NCBI GenBank assembly: GCA_965644315.1
Contig: CBFFRQ010000035.1
Coordinates: 49,277-113,276, forward strand
Source: Caecitellus pseudoparvulus
Taxonomy: Eukaryota; Bigyra: Bicosoecida
Direction: 5' to 3'
Length of the DNA: 64,000 nucleotides
Shown: in pieces, positions 22,780-33,100 of the stretch
How the letters are laid out: each line of letters opens with the position of its first letter
How positions within the stretch are numbered: the first letter of the stretch is position 1
The notes under the pieces: generated by a model
Databases searched by the model: none
What the model saw: the letters and a program-made list of their open reading frames with translations, nothing else
Told to the model about the DNA's origin: nothing
Program-made: the position numbers and the translations under genes

Positions 22780-24052
22780 TCAAGCGGCCAGCACGTCAGC
22801 CAGCTCGCCGTCCTCTTGCAGTTCCTTCATGATGTCCAGGCCGCCCACCAGCTCGCCCTTGGCGTACAGCTGTGGGTAGGTGGGCCACTTGGAGAACTCC
22901 TTCAGACCAGCCCTGACGTCAGGGTCGCTGAGGATGTTGAAGGTGGTGTAGTTCGACACGCCAGCCTGTGCCAGCACTTCAATAGCAGAGGCAGAGAAGC
23001 CGCACTGGGGCGCAGCAGGTGTGCCCTTCATGAACAGCACGACGTCAGAGGCTGTGGTGAGGCGCTTCAACTTGTCCTGCAGTGACTCACTGCCCTGTGT
23101 GCTTGCGGAGCTGGCGGGAGCGGGGGCGGGGGTGGGCGCCACGGCCAGCGTGGAGGCCAGCTCGCCGTCCTCCTCCAGCTCCTTGAGAATGTCCAGGCCG
23201 CCCACCAGCTCGCCCTTGGCGTACAGCTGTGGGTATGTGGGCCACTTGGAGAACTCCTTCAGCCCAGCCCTGACGTCAGGGTCGCTGAGCACGTCGAAGC
23301 TGGAGTACTGGATGGAGTGGCGGGCCAGCAGCTCCACACACGCCCGGCTGAACTTGCAGCGAGGCGCCGAGGGCGTCCCCTTCATGAACAGCATCACTGC
23401 AGCTGCCGTTGTCAGGCGCTTGAGCTTGGCGTGCAGAGCTGCCGCCTTGTCCTGTGAGGTGTGGAGGAGGCTTTGTACAGGCGTCGACGGAGCTGGGGCT
23501 GCGTGAGAACACATCAGACACGCACCTCCTGTGTCAGCACACGGGCTCGCCCCTCCTGGATGGCCTTCATGATGTCAGCGCCATTGCCCCCCTCCACGGT
23601 GCTCAGGGTGATACCATTCTGCGACGTGCCGACGCGGAAGCTGTTTGCCGGAGCAAAGCAAGCTACTGGGCCGAGTGCCGTCCACGCACCTTGATGAAAA
23701 CAAAGAAGGGAACGCTGGACACCTCGTACTTGTCCACTATGTCATCTGCGCCCTCGGCATCCACCTGCAGGGGACAGGGTGCACTGAGGTGTGTGCCAGG
23801 CACGCTGCCAATTTCCGCAAACGAGCCACGCACTTTCAGGAACGCCACGTCCACGAACTTGGCAGCGAGGGACTGCAGCAGGTTGTCCACTTGAGAACCG
23901 GGCAGGGAGGCCTCGTGGAAGCTGGCCCAGAAGAACAAGACGTGCAGCTTGTCGGGGCTGGCCTGCACGCTCTTCTCCAGCTCTGCCAAGCTGGCCGTGC
24001 TGCCTACTTTGCCGGGCTGCACGCTGGCGCCGGCGGAGCCTTCAGCAGCCAT
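22780..24052 (-). CDS. GLRX3: PICOT-type monothiol glutaredoxin (Trx + two Grx domains)
   Basis: Exons 24052-23834, 23764-23690, 23618-23526 and 23451-22780 sum to 353 codons, close to the ~335 aa of animal GLRX3. The N-terminal thioredoxin-like domain (LHVLFFWASFHEAS ... YEVSSVPFFVFIKNG) has lost the CxxC active site, as is usual for PICOT. Two glutaredoxin domains follow, each ending KWPTYPQLYAKGELVGGLDI. The second has the canonical CGFS motif that ligates a glutathione-bound [2Fe-2S] cluster. The first reads CKFS, with Gly replaced by Lys. GLRX3 delivers iron to cytosolic Fe-S and diiron proteins together with BOLA2. The gene is head-to-head with the thioredoxin gene across 302 bases. Confidence 0.93.
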
Positions 24053-24354
24053 GGTAGCGGGAATTACAAGAGATGACCTTGGGATGCGGCAGAAGGTGTG
24101 GCAACATGACAGCGCTCGTCCTAGCTGTGTTGCAGTCGAGGTTTGCCAGCGAGCAGCTTCTTGCGTTGCAGGCAAGGCACCCCCCCTCCCGCACCATAGC
24201 TCGGAAATCCATGTCCCCCCAGCAGTACCGACCACCCCACAAAACTACTCACATCTTAAGTCCGTTCCCCAGCCCCCTCGCGCCGCACACTGCACCAGTT
24301 CTTCCTCGTCACTTCGACGGAATTCCGCAGAACCCCCTTTCAGCCTCAGTCACC
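24053..24354. promoter_or_regulatory. Bidirectional promoter between GLRX3 and thioredoxin
   Basis: This 302-base region separates the two start codons. Near each ATG sits a copy of the GGAATT element: CGGAATTCCG at 24318-24327, 27 bases before the thioredoxin ATG, and GTAATTCCCGC on the minus strand at 24067-24057, 4 bases before the GLRX3 ATG. Shared regulation of the two redox genes is inferred from this layout. Confidence 0.4.
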
Positions 24355-24937
24355 ATGCCTACCGTGATCAACACCACCGCGGAGTGGACTGAGCTCATGG
24401 AGAAGAGCAAGACCACCCCCGTTGTCGTGGACTTCTACGCTGACTGTGCGTGCCTGCAAGCTATGGCCAGGGAGTTCTGTGCGCGCCCACGCCGCTGCTC
24501 CTTGATTCCGCCGCAGGGTGTGGCCCCTGCAAGATGGTGGCTCCCCACTTCCAGAAGCTGGCAGATGAGCACAGCGATGTGACCTTCGCCAAGGTGGACG
24601 TGGACAACGAGGACATGGAGGTGCGTTGCGGCAGCTGACAGCTGCGGGATTCCGCGCTGCACGTCACTGCCACGCCAAACTCGTGGCGCTGCCTGGCCAG
24701 CCCGCGCACTCTGCCCTCGCCCTCTCCCCTGGCAGGACACCATCGGCGAGGTCGGCATTGCTGCCATGCCCACCTTCATGGTCTTCAAGGACGGCAAGAA
24801 GGTGCGTTGTCCCGACAGCTGACAAAGCAGCTGACGCAGCTGCTCAAGCCTTCCTCACCCTCCACTTGTCTCAGGTTGCCACCCTCACCGGCGCCGACCA
24901 GGCCAAGCTGACTGCCCTGGTGGAGGACAACAAGTAA
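24355..24937 (+). CDS. TRX: Cytosolic thioredoxin, h-type
   Basis: Four exons (24355-24445, 24517-24620, 24736-24801, 24875-24937) encode 107 aa, the normal size of a free thioredoxin. The first splice restores [20 protein letters not shown], the catalytic WCGPC dithiol. The second half shows VDVDNEDM, the cis-proline loop IAAMPTFMVFKDGKKV and the C-terminal helix QAKLTALVEDN. There is no targeting sequence, so it is probably cytosolic and reduces protein disulfides with electrons from thioredoxin reductase. The introns are 71, 115 and 73 nt, all starting GTGCGT. Its stop is followed within a few bases by ATACATTGCC, and the gap to the convergent PH-domain gene is only 25 bases. Confidence 0.95.
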
Positions 24938-24962
24938 ATACATTGCCTCTCCCTGACACGTC

Positions 24963-25823
24963 TCAGCCCTCACCTTCTTGTGCCTCGGCGCCACTGCCGC
25001 TCGCCTCTGGCTCACTCGCCAGCGCCCCGCTTGCAAGCGGCGCAGCTGGCGCCTTGACGGGGGACTGAAAGGCCATCGCTGGGGGCAGGGCCTCCCGCCG
25101 CTGCATGTGGGTAGCCTCCCCAGTCGCCACAACGTGAGGGGGGGAGCTGGTGGGCGAGTCACCACGTGCCGCGGCAGGGGAGCTTGGAGCCGACAGGGTG
25201 CTGGGCTGTGCCTGCCCGACAGCAAGGCTCGTCACGGTTGGCTCGATGCTCGCCAGGCTTCCAGGCTGTCCTACTGTGCCCTGTGTCAGAGGCATCCACG
25301 TGGCGAGGGAGTCGATGACTCCCTGCAACGCACGGAACCACTGCGCCAGGGCGTCTGCGCTGTGGCAGATCAGAGCCTCGGTCTGCACAAAGCGTGGAGC
25401 AGAGGAATGTGCGGTTGGGCGAGGCATATCATGGGGGAGGCGGCTGGCGGCACGCACGCGGGCGTTGGGGGGCGCAGTCTGCAGCACCAGCACGTGTGGC
25501 CAGCGAGCCATGTCAATGCGTGGGTGGGACGACGCCTGTGCGACGGTGGCTCCGTGGAGGAAATAGGACCCCTTCGGACGGGCAAGGGGGGATTCTGTCT
25601 CTTCGACAGAGTTGTAGTACTCCAGGTGCGGCCCGTTCAGCACGAAGAAGCGGCGTTGCAAGCGCTTGAAAGCTGCAATGCCCAGGCTCACCCCGCCCAG
25701 CTTTGTCATGAAGCCAGCTCGCATGGGCACTCCTTTCAGCAGCAGTGCCTGTGCTGCCCGCGCATCTGTTACCCCTACAACACACAGTTTACTGCCACTG
25801 TCATGCCATGAGCCGCCCTCCAT
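24963..25823 (-). CDS. PH-domain protein, 261 aa
   Basis: Exons 25823-25458 and 25382-24963, separated by a 75-nt intron with donor GTGCGT, give 262 codons including the stop. The N-terminal half is a pleckstrin-homology-like domain: MRAGFMTKLGG, then KRLQRRFFVLNGPHLEYYNSVE (the typical WxxRxFxLxxxxLxYY strand pair), PHVLVLQTA, and the C-terminal helix SADALAQWFRALQGVI with the conserved Trp. The C-terminal ~100 residues are disordered Ser/Pro/Ala sequence. It probably binds phosphoinositides or a protein partner at a membrane; nothing identifies which. The start at ATG 25823 was chosen over an upstream in-frame GTG, and an additional 5' exon cannot be excluded. Confidence 0.72.
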   Translation of the reverse strand: MEGGSWHDSGSKLCVVGVTDARAAQALLLKGVPMRAGFMTKLGGVSLGIAAFKRLQRRFFVLNGPHLEYYNSVEETESPLARPKGSYFLHGATVAQASSHPRIDMARWPHVLVLQTAPPNARVRAASRLPHDMPRPTAHSSAPRFVQTEALICHSADALAQWFRALQGVIDSLATWMPLTQGTVGQPGSLASIEPTVTSLAVGQAQPSTLSAPSSPAAARGDSPTSSPPHVVATGEATHMQRREALPPAMAFQSPVKAPAAPLASGALASEPEASGSGAEAQEGEG

Positions 25824-26081
25824 GGGCGGCAGATTGGCTGCAGGGTGGGCAGGCGTCCAAAACGCAAGTGAAACGCTGCTCACGGATGCGCTGCTTTGTG
25901 CAGCCCAGACAATTGCATTGCGCAGCCCACTGCCAGAGACGAGTTGCAGGGGTTTGTGGTTTTCTTAGTGCTCCCGGTTCTGTGACATGCTGTGAGCCAG
26001 GCAAGATTGCTTGCCTGGCCAGGGGACAGCCTGCCTGCGCTTCATCGCTTTGGCCTTCACTGGAGACGCCAGAGCTTCACT

Positions 26082-27111
26082 CTACTTCTGCAGCTTGCTG
26101 GCTGCTGCCGTGTCGATGAACCATGTCAGGCGGCCAGAAGTGGGTGCCACCCGCGCGGCTGGGAGCGGCGCTGCGTCTTGCAACGCACCGTCAGCCGCCA
26201 CAGAAGACACCGCCCCAGCCATGGCAGCGATGGCATCAGCTTTGGAGGCACCACAGGCTGTAAAAGCTACCTGCCGTGCAGCGTTGATGAGGGGCAGCGT
26301 CATTGTGATGCGCTGGGGGGGCGGCTTTGGCGAGTCTGTGATGGACGCAATGAGTCGCGTGGTCTCACTCAGAAGCGCGTGCCCAGGGAATAGGGATGCT
26401 GTGTGGCCGTCAGGTCCCATGCCCAACAGCACCAAGTCGATGCTGGGCGGACTGGCAGCGGCGCTTGTGGCGCCCAGCGCTGTCAGCATGCGAGCTTCGT
26501 AGTCAGCAGCCTGAGCAGGGGCGTCTCCCACAAACACGTCAATGGCCACCATCTGGGAGCGGGTCACGCCTAGCTGTGCACAAGCGCGGTTGGGGAGGGT
26601 GTTTCATCGCTCTGGCGACGAGCAATCGCAGGCCGACAACTCACGTCCTCCAGCGGGGCCAGTGTGCCTTTGAAGTTGCTGTCGTCGTCCTCCAAGGGCA
26701 CACAGCGCTCGTCAGCATACAGTACGATCCACTTGGCAGGCTGCAGCTCCTTGCGCTGATCCTCTGTCAGCGCGGTCAGCCCATGGTGCACTTGCTGCGG
26801 AGTGGGAGCTGCGGAATTCGGGCCCACCTGCACGGCGAACCAGGCGCGCCCTGCCGCCGCACCTGAATCTGAGAGCCCCCGGAAAAGGCAATGGAGAATG
26901 AATCACGATCTTTCAAGGCCTCTGTCGCAGCGGCATGGATGAACTTCCCCAAGAGCTCGCTGGAGGAGTCTTTGTCCGGCGCCACGTCCAACACGCCAGC
27001 CCAGCCTTCGCTGCCCCACGCCGTCGGCGCACTGGCAGCCATGCCTGCAACTAGCTGCGATGCCAGGAGGTAGAACAAGCCAAAGAGGCAAAGATTCCCA
27101 GTCCTGCGCAT
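26082..27111 (-). CDS. PGLS: 6-phosphogluconolactonase with an N-terminal hydrophobic leader
   Basis: Exons 27111-26863, 26794-26645 and 26573-26082 join to 297 codons. Family motifs are clear: IAFSGGSQ (phosphate loop), VLYADERCVPLEDDDSNFKG, LVLLGMGPDGHTASLFPGH, and the C-terminal RLTWFIDTAAAS. The enzyme hydrolyses 6-phosphogluconolactone in the oxidative pentose phosphate pathway. The first ~24 residues (MRRTGNLCLFGLFYLLASQL then VAGMAAS) form a signal-peptide-like leader, so the enzyme is predicted to enter the ER, or a complex plastid through a bipartite leader. Introns are 68 and 71 nt. The start lies only 54 bases from the ABCA gene's first ATG on the other strand, so their promoters overlap. 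Confidence 0.9.
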
Positions 27112-27165
27112 GGTTTCCTACTCCCGTGCATTGTAGCCTCGTGTGCTGCAGTGTGAAGGGAGTGC

Positions 27166-30100
27166 ATGTCAGCGGCCAATCGCGTCGCCTGCTCAAAACA
27201 ACCTGCCTCGCCCATCGGCGCCCACCGCCCTCGTGACAGCCACGGACTGCTTCCAGGGCGAAGGTGCTCTTGTCTCCGCCAGGTCATTGTGCCCTTCCGG
27301 ATCCCAGCTGCTGCCAGCGCCCACGTGCTCCTGCGAGCCGCAGAAGTCAGCGGCGCCACACGTGCACTGGCGTGTGCGCGAGCCTCAGGACCCACCCCAT
27401 TCCATGTGCGTCGCCCCTGCCGCGCAGGGCCGCCTTTCAGCTGCCCAGGGGATGATTCAGGCTGTGCTCCCCCCTGTCTTCGCCCAAGCCAGGCAGGGCC
27501 TGCGCCGCGGCGTCGCACGATCCATGGGGCTCTTCACTGGAAACCTCCCCCTCCTTCCGCCGCTCGCAGGGCACAAGGCGCGGCACACGGGGGCGATGCA
27601 CCCCCGAAAAGCACGCCAATTACCCCCTTGGGTGCCCCCCAGGACTCTGGGGGGCTGCCTGGTTCTTACCCCCCCTTGTTCGGGCGCTGTGCTCCTGCGT
27701 GCGAGCAAGGCACGTGTGCGAGGAGCACACATGTCGGGAAATGGACACGCCAGCTGTGCGCCGTGACACGCCTGCGCTGGCTTGTGCTGTGGCGGCGCAA
27801 GGTAGCCATGTGTTTCACCTTGTTTGTGCCGGCAGTGTTCGTCCTGCTGCTTTACGGCTGCGCGCTTGGCGTGGACTTGTCGTTCCAGCCGCCCCGCCCC
27901 CCCACGCACGAAGCCCTGGGGCCGCTGACCCTCTGCAGGCGCTGGGACGTGTACAACGCCCCTGTGGGTCGCAACAACATCCCTTGTATCACCCTCGCCG
28001 TCGCTCCCATCCCTGCCTCCGACCCCGCCCACCCCCTGGCAGTCGTTGCCGCCGACCTCCAGCGCGCAGCAGGTTTGCCGCCTGCTGACGGCCGGCGAGT
28101 GCCAGTGCAGACCTTTGCGTCCGCAGAGCACATTGCAGAGTACATGTATGAACACCCCGGCGAAGTAGACATGGCAGTGGTCTTCACAGCGTTCCCGGGG
28201 CAGGCTGCGAACGTGACTACCTGGGACTATGAGCTGTGGGTGAACACGACGGCCTTGTCGGGCTACAGCAACGCAGGCATGGACAAGCTGATGCCTGGCA
28301 TGGGCGTCTCCGCCCGGCGCCTGCGTGCCCAAGCTGCCGTGGATGCCGCAATCCTCTCCTACGTCGGGGGCCGCCCTGCCTCGGTGGGCATCACCGTCGG
28401 CTCCAAACCCATCGTAAACCCACCCGAGCGGGAGCGGACGTTCCCCGGCTCAGCCACAGCTGACCGCCGCTTGGGCGAAGTCCACGGTGCCGCCCCTCGG
28501 CGTCTGCAAGCCGTCCCTGTCGTGAACCTGGGCTTCATTTTCGTGCGCTTTGCAGCCGCACCCTTCATCACTCTCGGCTACTGCATCGGCGGGTTCATCC
28601 TCCTCACCATCGTCACTGGCGAGAAGCGAGACGGCCTTCTCGGACAACTGCGGTCTTGGGGTGCTGCTGAAAGCACCTTGTGGATTTCCTGGCTCCTGGT
28701 TGCCGCTGGGCTGTCAGCTGCAACGGCAGTCGTCACCAGCATCGCCGGGTACGCCACCGGCATGCTGCTGTTTGTGAACACGAACTGGTTCGTGTGGTTC
28801 CTGGCCTTGACCGTGTTTGGCACCCTCGTGCACGCGTACTTTCTTTCGTGGGCCTCCCACGTTTCACGCCCGGCGTACGTGAACCTGCTCATTTTCCTGT
28901 CCATGTCCATCGCCATTGGCGTGTCCTTCTTCCTCGGCTTCCTGCCGCCCCTCCTGCTGTACACGCCGTCTTTCACACCCATCGGCAAGCTGTTCTTCTT
29001 CCCCCAGCCGTGGGCGCACTTTGCGCAGTTCACAGGGGCCATCTTGAGCGTGACGGGCTTCCAGGGCTCAGAACACCTGGGGATCAACCCTGGCACCTTC
29101 ACGCTGGGGGATATGTCCACGCACACGTTCCACGCGGACTCTTGCGGCATCAGCCCCAACCGGCGGCTGTCCGGCGTGCAGCCTCAAATCGCTGCACAAC
29201 CTGGCGAGATGTGGGCCCAGCTGTCAACTGCCGCAGGCCACGGTGTTGTCGGGCCACTTGCTGCCCGTTTTTTGGGCTGGGATGCTGCAGCAACTGGGTC
29301 GGCAGTGGAAGGGGCCGTCGGCAGTGTCGGGCGCAGCATGCAAGCCATGGCGACAGCCCTCGTGGACGAGGAGGCGGTGCACCAAGGACGCAACTTGCAG
29401 GTAAGGGACGATGACGACGCCACCTCCACATTTGGCTGCCGGGAAATCGAAAGCGGGACTGCCGGCAGTGTCGTTGGGTGGATGCTGCTGTTCACGCTGG
29501 TGTACCAAGTCACAGCCATCTGCTTTGGCCTGTGGCTGCCGTCTGAGAAGTCGGCTGGTCAGCCGCTGGCTGCGACCTGCCGCTCTTGCTGCAGTCGAAG
29601 CAGCGGCTCCCAGTCTGCGACGCCTGTGCCTGGGGACACCATGGGGCACTTGAGGGCCACTTCGACCTCCACCGGCTCGTTGGTTGCCTACAAAGTGTCC
29701 AAGGTGTACAAGTCGGCCACTGCCTGTTCGGAAATCAGCATGCGCGTGGACAAGGGGCAGGTGGCGGCGCTGCTGGGCGTGAACGGCAGTGGCAAGAGCA
29801 GCTTCCTCAACGTCATTGCGGGGGTGACGCCCATGTCTCACGGGGAGGCATTCGTCGCTGGCATGAGCGTGCGGGAGGACATGGGCGAACTGCGCTCAAC
29901 GCTGGGGTACTGCCCCCAGGCCACCATCGTCTGGCCACACCTGACCCCCTTCGAACACATGGCCGTCGTCGCTGGTGTGCGTGGCCTGGATGCTGACGCT
30001 GCAGCTCAAGAAGCCTGTCAGCTCCTGCAGGACGTGTCGCTGAGCGGCCCCCTCGCGCACGCGCGGGTGAGTGGCTTCTCTGGCGGCATGCAGCGTCGCG

Positions 30101-33100
30101 TGCAGGTGGCCATGACCTGCCTGGGAGCCACCAGCCTGTGTGTTCTGGACGAGCCCACCGCCGCAACAGACCCCAGCAGTCGTCGGGGCATTTGGCGCCT
30201 CATCCAGCGCGTGCGCGCGGATCGCATGGTGCTGCTGGCGTCGCACGACATGGCGGAGGTGGAGGCGCTGGCTGACAGCGTGGCAGTCGTCCACGGCGGC
30301 CGCCTGAAAGCGTTTGGCAGCGTGCCGCACCTGCAGGCCACGTACAGCTCTGGCGCCCAAGCGAGGGCTGTGGTGAACGTGCCCATGTCTGCCGTGCTGG
30401 CTGCCACGCCGCTCATGGCAGCTCCCTCCACGGACTTGCTGCTTGCCCTGGGCGGCGTGTCCTCAGTGCAGCAACTGGCAGTCGGGCACGCCCCCTCCAT
30501 GGTGGACTCGACGCCGCCTCTCCCCCAGGTGGCTCGGGTGCTGGAGGCCCTGCAACGCATCCCCGGTGTTGAGGTGACCCGCTGCACAGACGGGCGCACG
30601 CTGACCATCACCATCCCCCGCACCGCACACGACGGCATCCCCGCCACGCTGCGCACGCTGCAGGAATTGACGCTGGACACACGAGCAGCTGGCACAGAGA
30701 CGGGGCTTCTCCTGGAGTGGTCCCTCACCTCTGCCAGCATGCAGGATGTGTTTCTGCGCATCACCGATGCGGCACAGGCATTGAACTCAGGAGCCGCCCC
30801 CGCTGCCACTCAAGGAGGGGCACCACCCCCCCCTCCACGACTCAAGGAACATCCCGAAAGCCACCATGCTGCAGTGGACGTTCCGCTGCCGGCCAGTGCC
30901 ACTGACGCTGCCCAGCTGGGTTTTGACGCGGCTGGCCATCCAAAGGGCGTGGCGGCCTCCTGCGGTGCGCAGGCCCTGAGCTTGCTGGCGCTGCAGCTGA
31001 GGCTGGAAGCCAAGTCGTGGAAAGTAAACGCGTGTCGCTGCTGCTGCTTCCTAGTCTCCCTCTTCATTGGCGGCGGCTTCACGCTGTCCAGTGCCGTGGT
31101 GAACATCGCTGTGCCAGAGTATGTGCAGTGCCCGACCGGGTACCTGCTGCCGCTGGACCCCAACTCGAACTATGCTCAGGAGCTGACTTCGTGCAAGAAA
31201 GACGCTTTCCTCGTGACTCTGCTGGCCGCCAACTCGTCTGTCTTTGGCCTGGTCCCCATGTGGAAAGATGCCGCCCCCAGCGCAGGCCGCCCGACACCGT
31301 ACTTGCTCCCCAACACCTCCACCCCAGCAGACGTACAGTGGGCATACACCAGCACGACATTTGAGGGGGGTGCACCTTTTGAACGGTCACCCCTGACTGT
31401 CCTGTATTCCGACAGCGGGGCTGACATCTCCTCGCCATCAGGGGGCACCGACACCCAAGCAGCGCTGCCCTTCCTGTTCGGGCCGTGGCAAACGCAGGCT
31501 GCCATGACCAATCTGGCGGACGTGCCTGATGTGACGTCACTGCTGCCTTTCTTCGGTGATGCCTCGGTGGGGAGCTTGCCCAAGCCGCTGCCAGGGTCAG
31601 CACAGGCGTACGCCACTGTGTCGGATGCGCTGTTGGCGGCTCAGAACCTCGCCAAGAGCCACAACCCCGCCGCGCAGCTGGAGCAGTGTGACCGCTACGC
31701 ATACCTAGCGGCAAGGGACCCTGTGGGCATTGCAAATGCTTCCTTCGCCCGGGAGTACGCTGCAGCGGTGGTGCCAGACATTGCCTTGCAGGTGCATGAA
31801 GCCACACTTGGCACAGGCGCAAGCACCTCCTCCCTGGCCTACACAGCCCTCGTCTCGCCTTTCTCGGGACAGTATACTGACAGCCGATACACACAGATCC
31901 TGACAGAGTCCCCCTCTGCCCCCCAGCCGTTCAATTGCTCCTCCCTGCGTGACGCATCGTCTTACCCGTTGGAGCACCGGCCAACCTGGCCAGTGCTCGC
32001 GACGCCTTCCAAGACGGCGTGGCGTGGTGCTCTGCCGCTGGCCCCCCTCATGTCTGCCATCGCTACGGCTGCTGGGCAGACTCTGAGCGGCCAGCCCGAC
32101 TTTGCCATCCGCCCCACTCTGCGCCGCATGCCGAAGCTGAAGTACAGCCCGCTGGGTGGCGAGGCTGAGGACGTGCAGACCCTCGTGGGCACAGCAGCGG
32201 TGCAGGTCATCATGTGGCTCATTCTCTGCACGCAGCTGGTGTTCCCGTCTCTGTGGTACACCCTCACCAAGGAGCGCACGAGCGGCCTGCACCTGCTCAT
32301 GAAGCAGACCTCCATGCAGCTCCTCGCGTATTACGGGGGGTGGTACGTGCACTGCATGCTGCTGGGTTGTTCCTTCGCTTTTGCCTTCTTCCTCCTCGGC
32401 GACGCGCTGGGGTCCAACAACATGGAACACATCGGGCCGGGCCTGCTGATCCTGCTCGTGCTGCTGGGCATGCACGCCAGCACAGGCCTGGTGTTCCTGG
32501 GCTCCGCCCTCGTACACCGCCCCCGCACAGCCCTCATCGTCGGCATCATGGGCCTCTTCGTGTACGCTGTCGGGTCGCCAGTCCTAGTCAGCGTGCTGCT
32601 GCTGGATGGCTGGACAGACGCCATGCTGCTGTTCCCTCCCCTGGCCTACCTCCGTGCCGCGACGCTGCTGGTGGTGTACGGCGGCGACCGTGTGCAGGAC
32701 ATCGCAGGGGAGCCTGCTGACCTGGCCACCTGCATGGTGCTTCTGTTCCTCATGGGCACCCTGGCACTGCTGCTGGGCCCTTACCTGCACGCAGTCATCC
32801 CGTATCAGCGCGGCGAAAGCAGTCGCCACCCCTGCTTTGTGTGTGACCCCCTCACCTGGCGAGTTTGCGGCCTGCGCTGCTCGGAAGTGTGTGCCAACCC
32901 CGCCGACCTCCGGTTCAAACTGGCCCAGGCGCCGTCCCACTCCACCGCAGCGGTGCAGGATGAGCAGGGGCTGGTGTCGGGCCAGTCCACCACCCGGTAC
33001 GGCCAGGAGGGCGTGTGTGGCTGGTGCAGCTCCAGGTACGGCATGCTGGCAGCCAACATCGCTGCTCAGCGGGCGGCCCGTGCCGCTGAAGTGGCGGCGG

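Noticed and set aside
29150-29431. Possible intron in the ABCA gene (GTAAGG at 29401)
   Set aside because: The frame is continuous and no acceptor is needed.
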